A stretch of 64,000 bases of DNA from Lepidostoma basale (Eukaryota > Arthropoda > Insecta > Trichoptera > Lepidostomatidae): positions 620,001-684,000 of the forward strand of contig JAHDVF020000587.1 of assembly GCA_022606425.2 (NCBI GenBank). The letters are read 5' to 3'. Positions within the stretch are counted from its first letter, which is position 1. Each line of letters starts with the position of its first letter. The position numbers were made by a program, and so were the translations under genes. Positions 63,683 to 64,000 of this stretch are shown here, in pieces. The notes beneath the pieces were generated by a model. It was not told where the DNA came from, did not search any database, and worked only from the letters and a program-made list of their open reading frames with translations.

Positions 63683-63812
63683 ATGTTTATCTTTGAAAAG
63701 TTTTCTATTATATGTGTTTTGGTGTTGCTGTTAGCCTGTGTGTGGCAGTATTATTGGTCTACCCCCTTGAGTATAGTAACATTTGCCTCATTTGAATATG
63801 ACTTCATTATTG
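63683..63812 (+). CDS. Candidate first coding exon of a GMC-type oxidoreductase
   Basis: 43 codons plus one base: MFIFEKFSIICVLVLLLACV is a signal peptide or anchor, then WQYYWSTPLSIVTFASFEYD and FII, with a good donor GTATGT after a single G. A following codon beginning with G would read V, giving EYDFIIV, which is the usual lead-in to the GAGSAG dinucleotide-binding motif of insect glucose-dehydrogenase-like flavoproteins. The frame is open upstream to an ATG at 63605, but the 63683 start places the hydrophobic run at the N terminus. The rest would lie beyond the window. Family identity is an inference from seven residues and the splice phase. Confidence 0.45.
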
Positions 63813-63892
63813 GTATGTGGTTTTTATGATGAAAGCTTTATTAATATCAAAACAAATACAATTTTATTTGCATTTATATTTTGTTGAATTGC

Positions 63893-64000
63893 TCTTTACA
63901 TGATTACAACGAAAGCCAAATCGATGTAAAGGGAATAGCTATCGTATTGATTCTCAAGACATGTGATAAGTAGCTAATCTATCGCCATTTTATTGTCGCG
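63893..64000 (-). mobile_element. tRNA-derived SINE (family V), cut by the window edge
   Basis: Carries the 3' body: atcgatgtaaagggaatagc, attgattctcaagacatgtg and ctatcgccattttattgtcg, as in 7560-7680. The tRNA-like head would lie to the right. Confidence 0.82.

Overview
The window looks like nuclear DNA of an insect: AT-rich, with intron-split genes (GT/AG junctions that keep the reading frame) embedded in a dense field of degraded transposable elements. The order is not fixed by what can be seen. I reassembled six complete host genes by hand from splice phases, plus the 5' end of an arrestin paralogue on the left and a probable first exon of a GMC-type oxidoreductase at the right edge.

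Layout. 1-5.1 kb: transposon remnants and exons 1-2 of a second arrestin-domain gene (minus strand, 1066-4848). 5.1-11.3 kb: LINE fragments, a tRNA-derived SINE, a hAT-type MITE, a long-TIR element and a decayed DD41D (rosa-like) Tc1/mariner element. 11.3-19.1 kb: complete arrestin-domain gene (minus, 7 exons). 19.6-24.9 kb: metaxin-1 (plus, 6 exons). 25-27.9 kb: repeats. 27.9-48.4 kb: BLM RecQ helicase (minus, 19 coding exons, introns full of LINE pieces). 48.8-51.0 kb: TAF1C-like RNA polymerase I factor (plus, 3 exons). 52.0-57.6 kb: TIM50 (minus, 7 exons). 57.9-63.4 kb: RLP24/RSL24D1 (plus, 3 exons, with a 4.4-kb intron built of LINE tails and foldback elements). 63.6-63.8 kb: candidate GMC oxidoreductase exon.

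The six complete genes form three head-to-head pairs (arrestin/metaxin, BLM/TAF1C, TIM50/RLP24) with only 465, 419 and 333 bp between start codons, so each pair probably shares a bidirectional promoter. Their functions are housekeeping: mitochondrial protein import (metaxin, TIM50), ribosome production (TAF1C, RLP24), genome stability (BLM) and membrane-protein trafficking (arrestin). No bacterial-type features, CRISPR arrays, genuine tRNA or rRNA genes were seen.

I found no unmistakably new biological system. The most unusual material is the repeat landscape: one LINE family whose 3' end (protein end YPxGETA, then GTGATGGTTAGTTAG) recurs about twenty times; short elements that carry only that same end; several foldback elements with near-perfect arms; and nested insertions whose target-site duplications or empty sites can be read directly.
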